From assembly GCF_002831565.1 (NCBI RefSeq), contig NZ_CP025096.1, positions 868,001-932,000 on the forward strand: DNA of 64,000 bases, read 5' to 3'. Positions 63,707 through 64,000 of the stretch are shown here, piece by piece. A program made the translations under genes and the position numbers. The notes below the pieces were generated by a model, which did not search any database, was not told the DNA's origin, and was given only the letters and a program-made list of their open reading frames with translations. The stretch is from Spirosoma pollinicola (GTDB lineage Bacteria > Bacteroidota > Bacteroidia > Cytophagales > Spirosomataceae). The first letter of the stretch is position 1; each line of letters begins with the position of its first letter.

Positions 63707-64000
63707 ACTAGGATTACATAAATCTGGTGATGTGTGGCACGTATTGTTATCTCTTTTCGACATAGGCCATTGGGCAGCTAATGCCACGGTAACGAATCAA
63801 TTCAGCAGACATAAAAACCCCCTACGCGTTCGGTCGGAGAACCACTACGTAGGGGAAGCGTGGACAAGGTTACCAATCAAGCCCACCGGGGGTAAAGGTA
63901 TAACAGTTGACTCTTGGATACAAGAAATGTATCTACACAATTCACGTTAAAATAGCGCACGCTTACCCTTCAGTGTAATTTTCATCTTTAAATTTTGGAC
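63707..64000. other. Spacer after folD with small hairpins and a possible SDR gene remnant
   Basis: No complete gene is visible. CCCCTACG (63819-63826) pairs with CGTAGGGG (63848-63855) as a possible terminator of folD. GATACA (63917-63922) pairs with TGTATC (63928-63933). On the minus strand an ATG at 63985 starts MKITLKGKRALF and then stops at 63947. This resembles the first eleven residues of a short-chain dehydrogenase before the glycine motif, so it could be a gene remnant or chance. Confidence 0.45.

Noticed and set aside
63684-63950. 88-codon frame that starts inside the end of folD
   Set aside because: It overlaps folD in another frame, has a mixed composition and contains two hairpins; no family is recognisable.

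Overview
The window looks like chromosomal DNA of a Cytophagales bacterium (phylum Bacteroidota), most likely Spirosoma or a close relative. This is a judgement from gene content and protein style, not a database search. Supporting signs are LytTR regulators, PF06580-type and multi-PAS histidine kinases, a SusC-style outer-membrane receptor with a CarboxypepD_reg domain, DUF983 and DUF1349 proteins, twin-arginine sugar enzymes, and almost no Shine-Dalgarno sequences. A few promoters fit the Bacteroidota TTTG / TAnnTTTG pattern. I saw no rRNA, tRNA, transposase, phage gene or CRISPR array.

Layout. 1-2231: a partial DUF1810 gene, a secreted GH28 pectinase and a DUF983 membrane protein. 2232-11945: a signalling island with a REC-LytTR regulator, a PAS/GAF kinase, a REC-kinase fusion and a second PAS kinase. 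AT-rich, hairpin-bearing spacers flank it on both sides, and the right one also holds a possible 37-residue membrane peptide. 11946-22403: M3 oligopeptidase, Spy-like protein, bestrophin, DctA-type symporter, hotdog thioesterase, DUF2147 protein, flavin monooxygenase, CsbD, and a Tat-exported oxidoreductase/isomerase pair. 22677-29098: an efflux operon (TolC, HlyD-type adaptor, FtsX-type permease, ATPase) that runs into its own LytS/LytTR two-component system. 29217-37741: M16 peptidase, leucine-rich-repeat protein, EamA exporter, then SDR, VOC and IlvD/Edd genes that probably serve sugar-acid breakdown. 37852-42108: three serine beta-lactamase-fold hydrolases, one frameshifted near its end. 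42538-49071: lytic transglycosylase, CvfB-like RNA-binding protein, Mla lipid-transport genes, lipoprotein metallo-hydrolase and Ogt. 49204-55772: PQQ sugar dehydrogenase, cysteine synthesis genes (CysE then CysK) behind a structured leader, YitT, TetR, a methyltransferase and a peroxiredoxin. 56065-64000: ROK sugar kinase, TonB-dependent receptor, SRAP gene interrupted by an amber codon, PNPOx-like protein, DUF1349, DUF4385 and FolD.

The most striking non-coding feature is a set of more than a dozen long inverted repeats, several of them perfect over 27 to 55 bp, that sit at or within about 20 nt of stop codons. Their sequences mostly differ but reuse short words such as GAATGAGTGAA, GAAAGAGCGAAAG and AACCACAGAG. 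The most notable coding anomalies are the amber codon in the SRAP gene, the one-base frameshift in the serine hydrolase at 37852, and the degenerate ATP-binding motif in the REC-kinase fusion.
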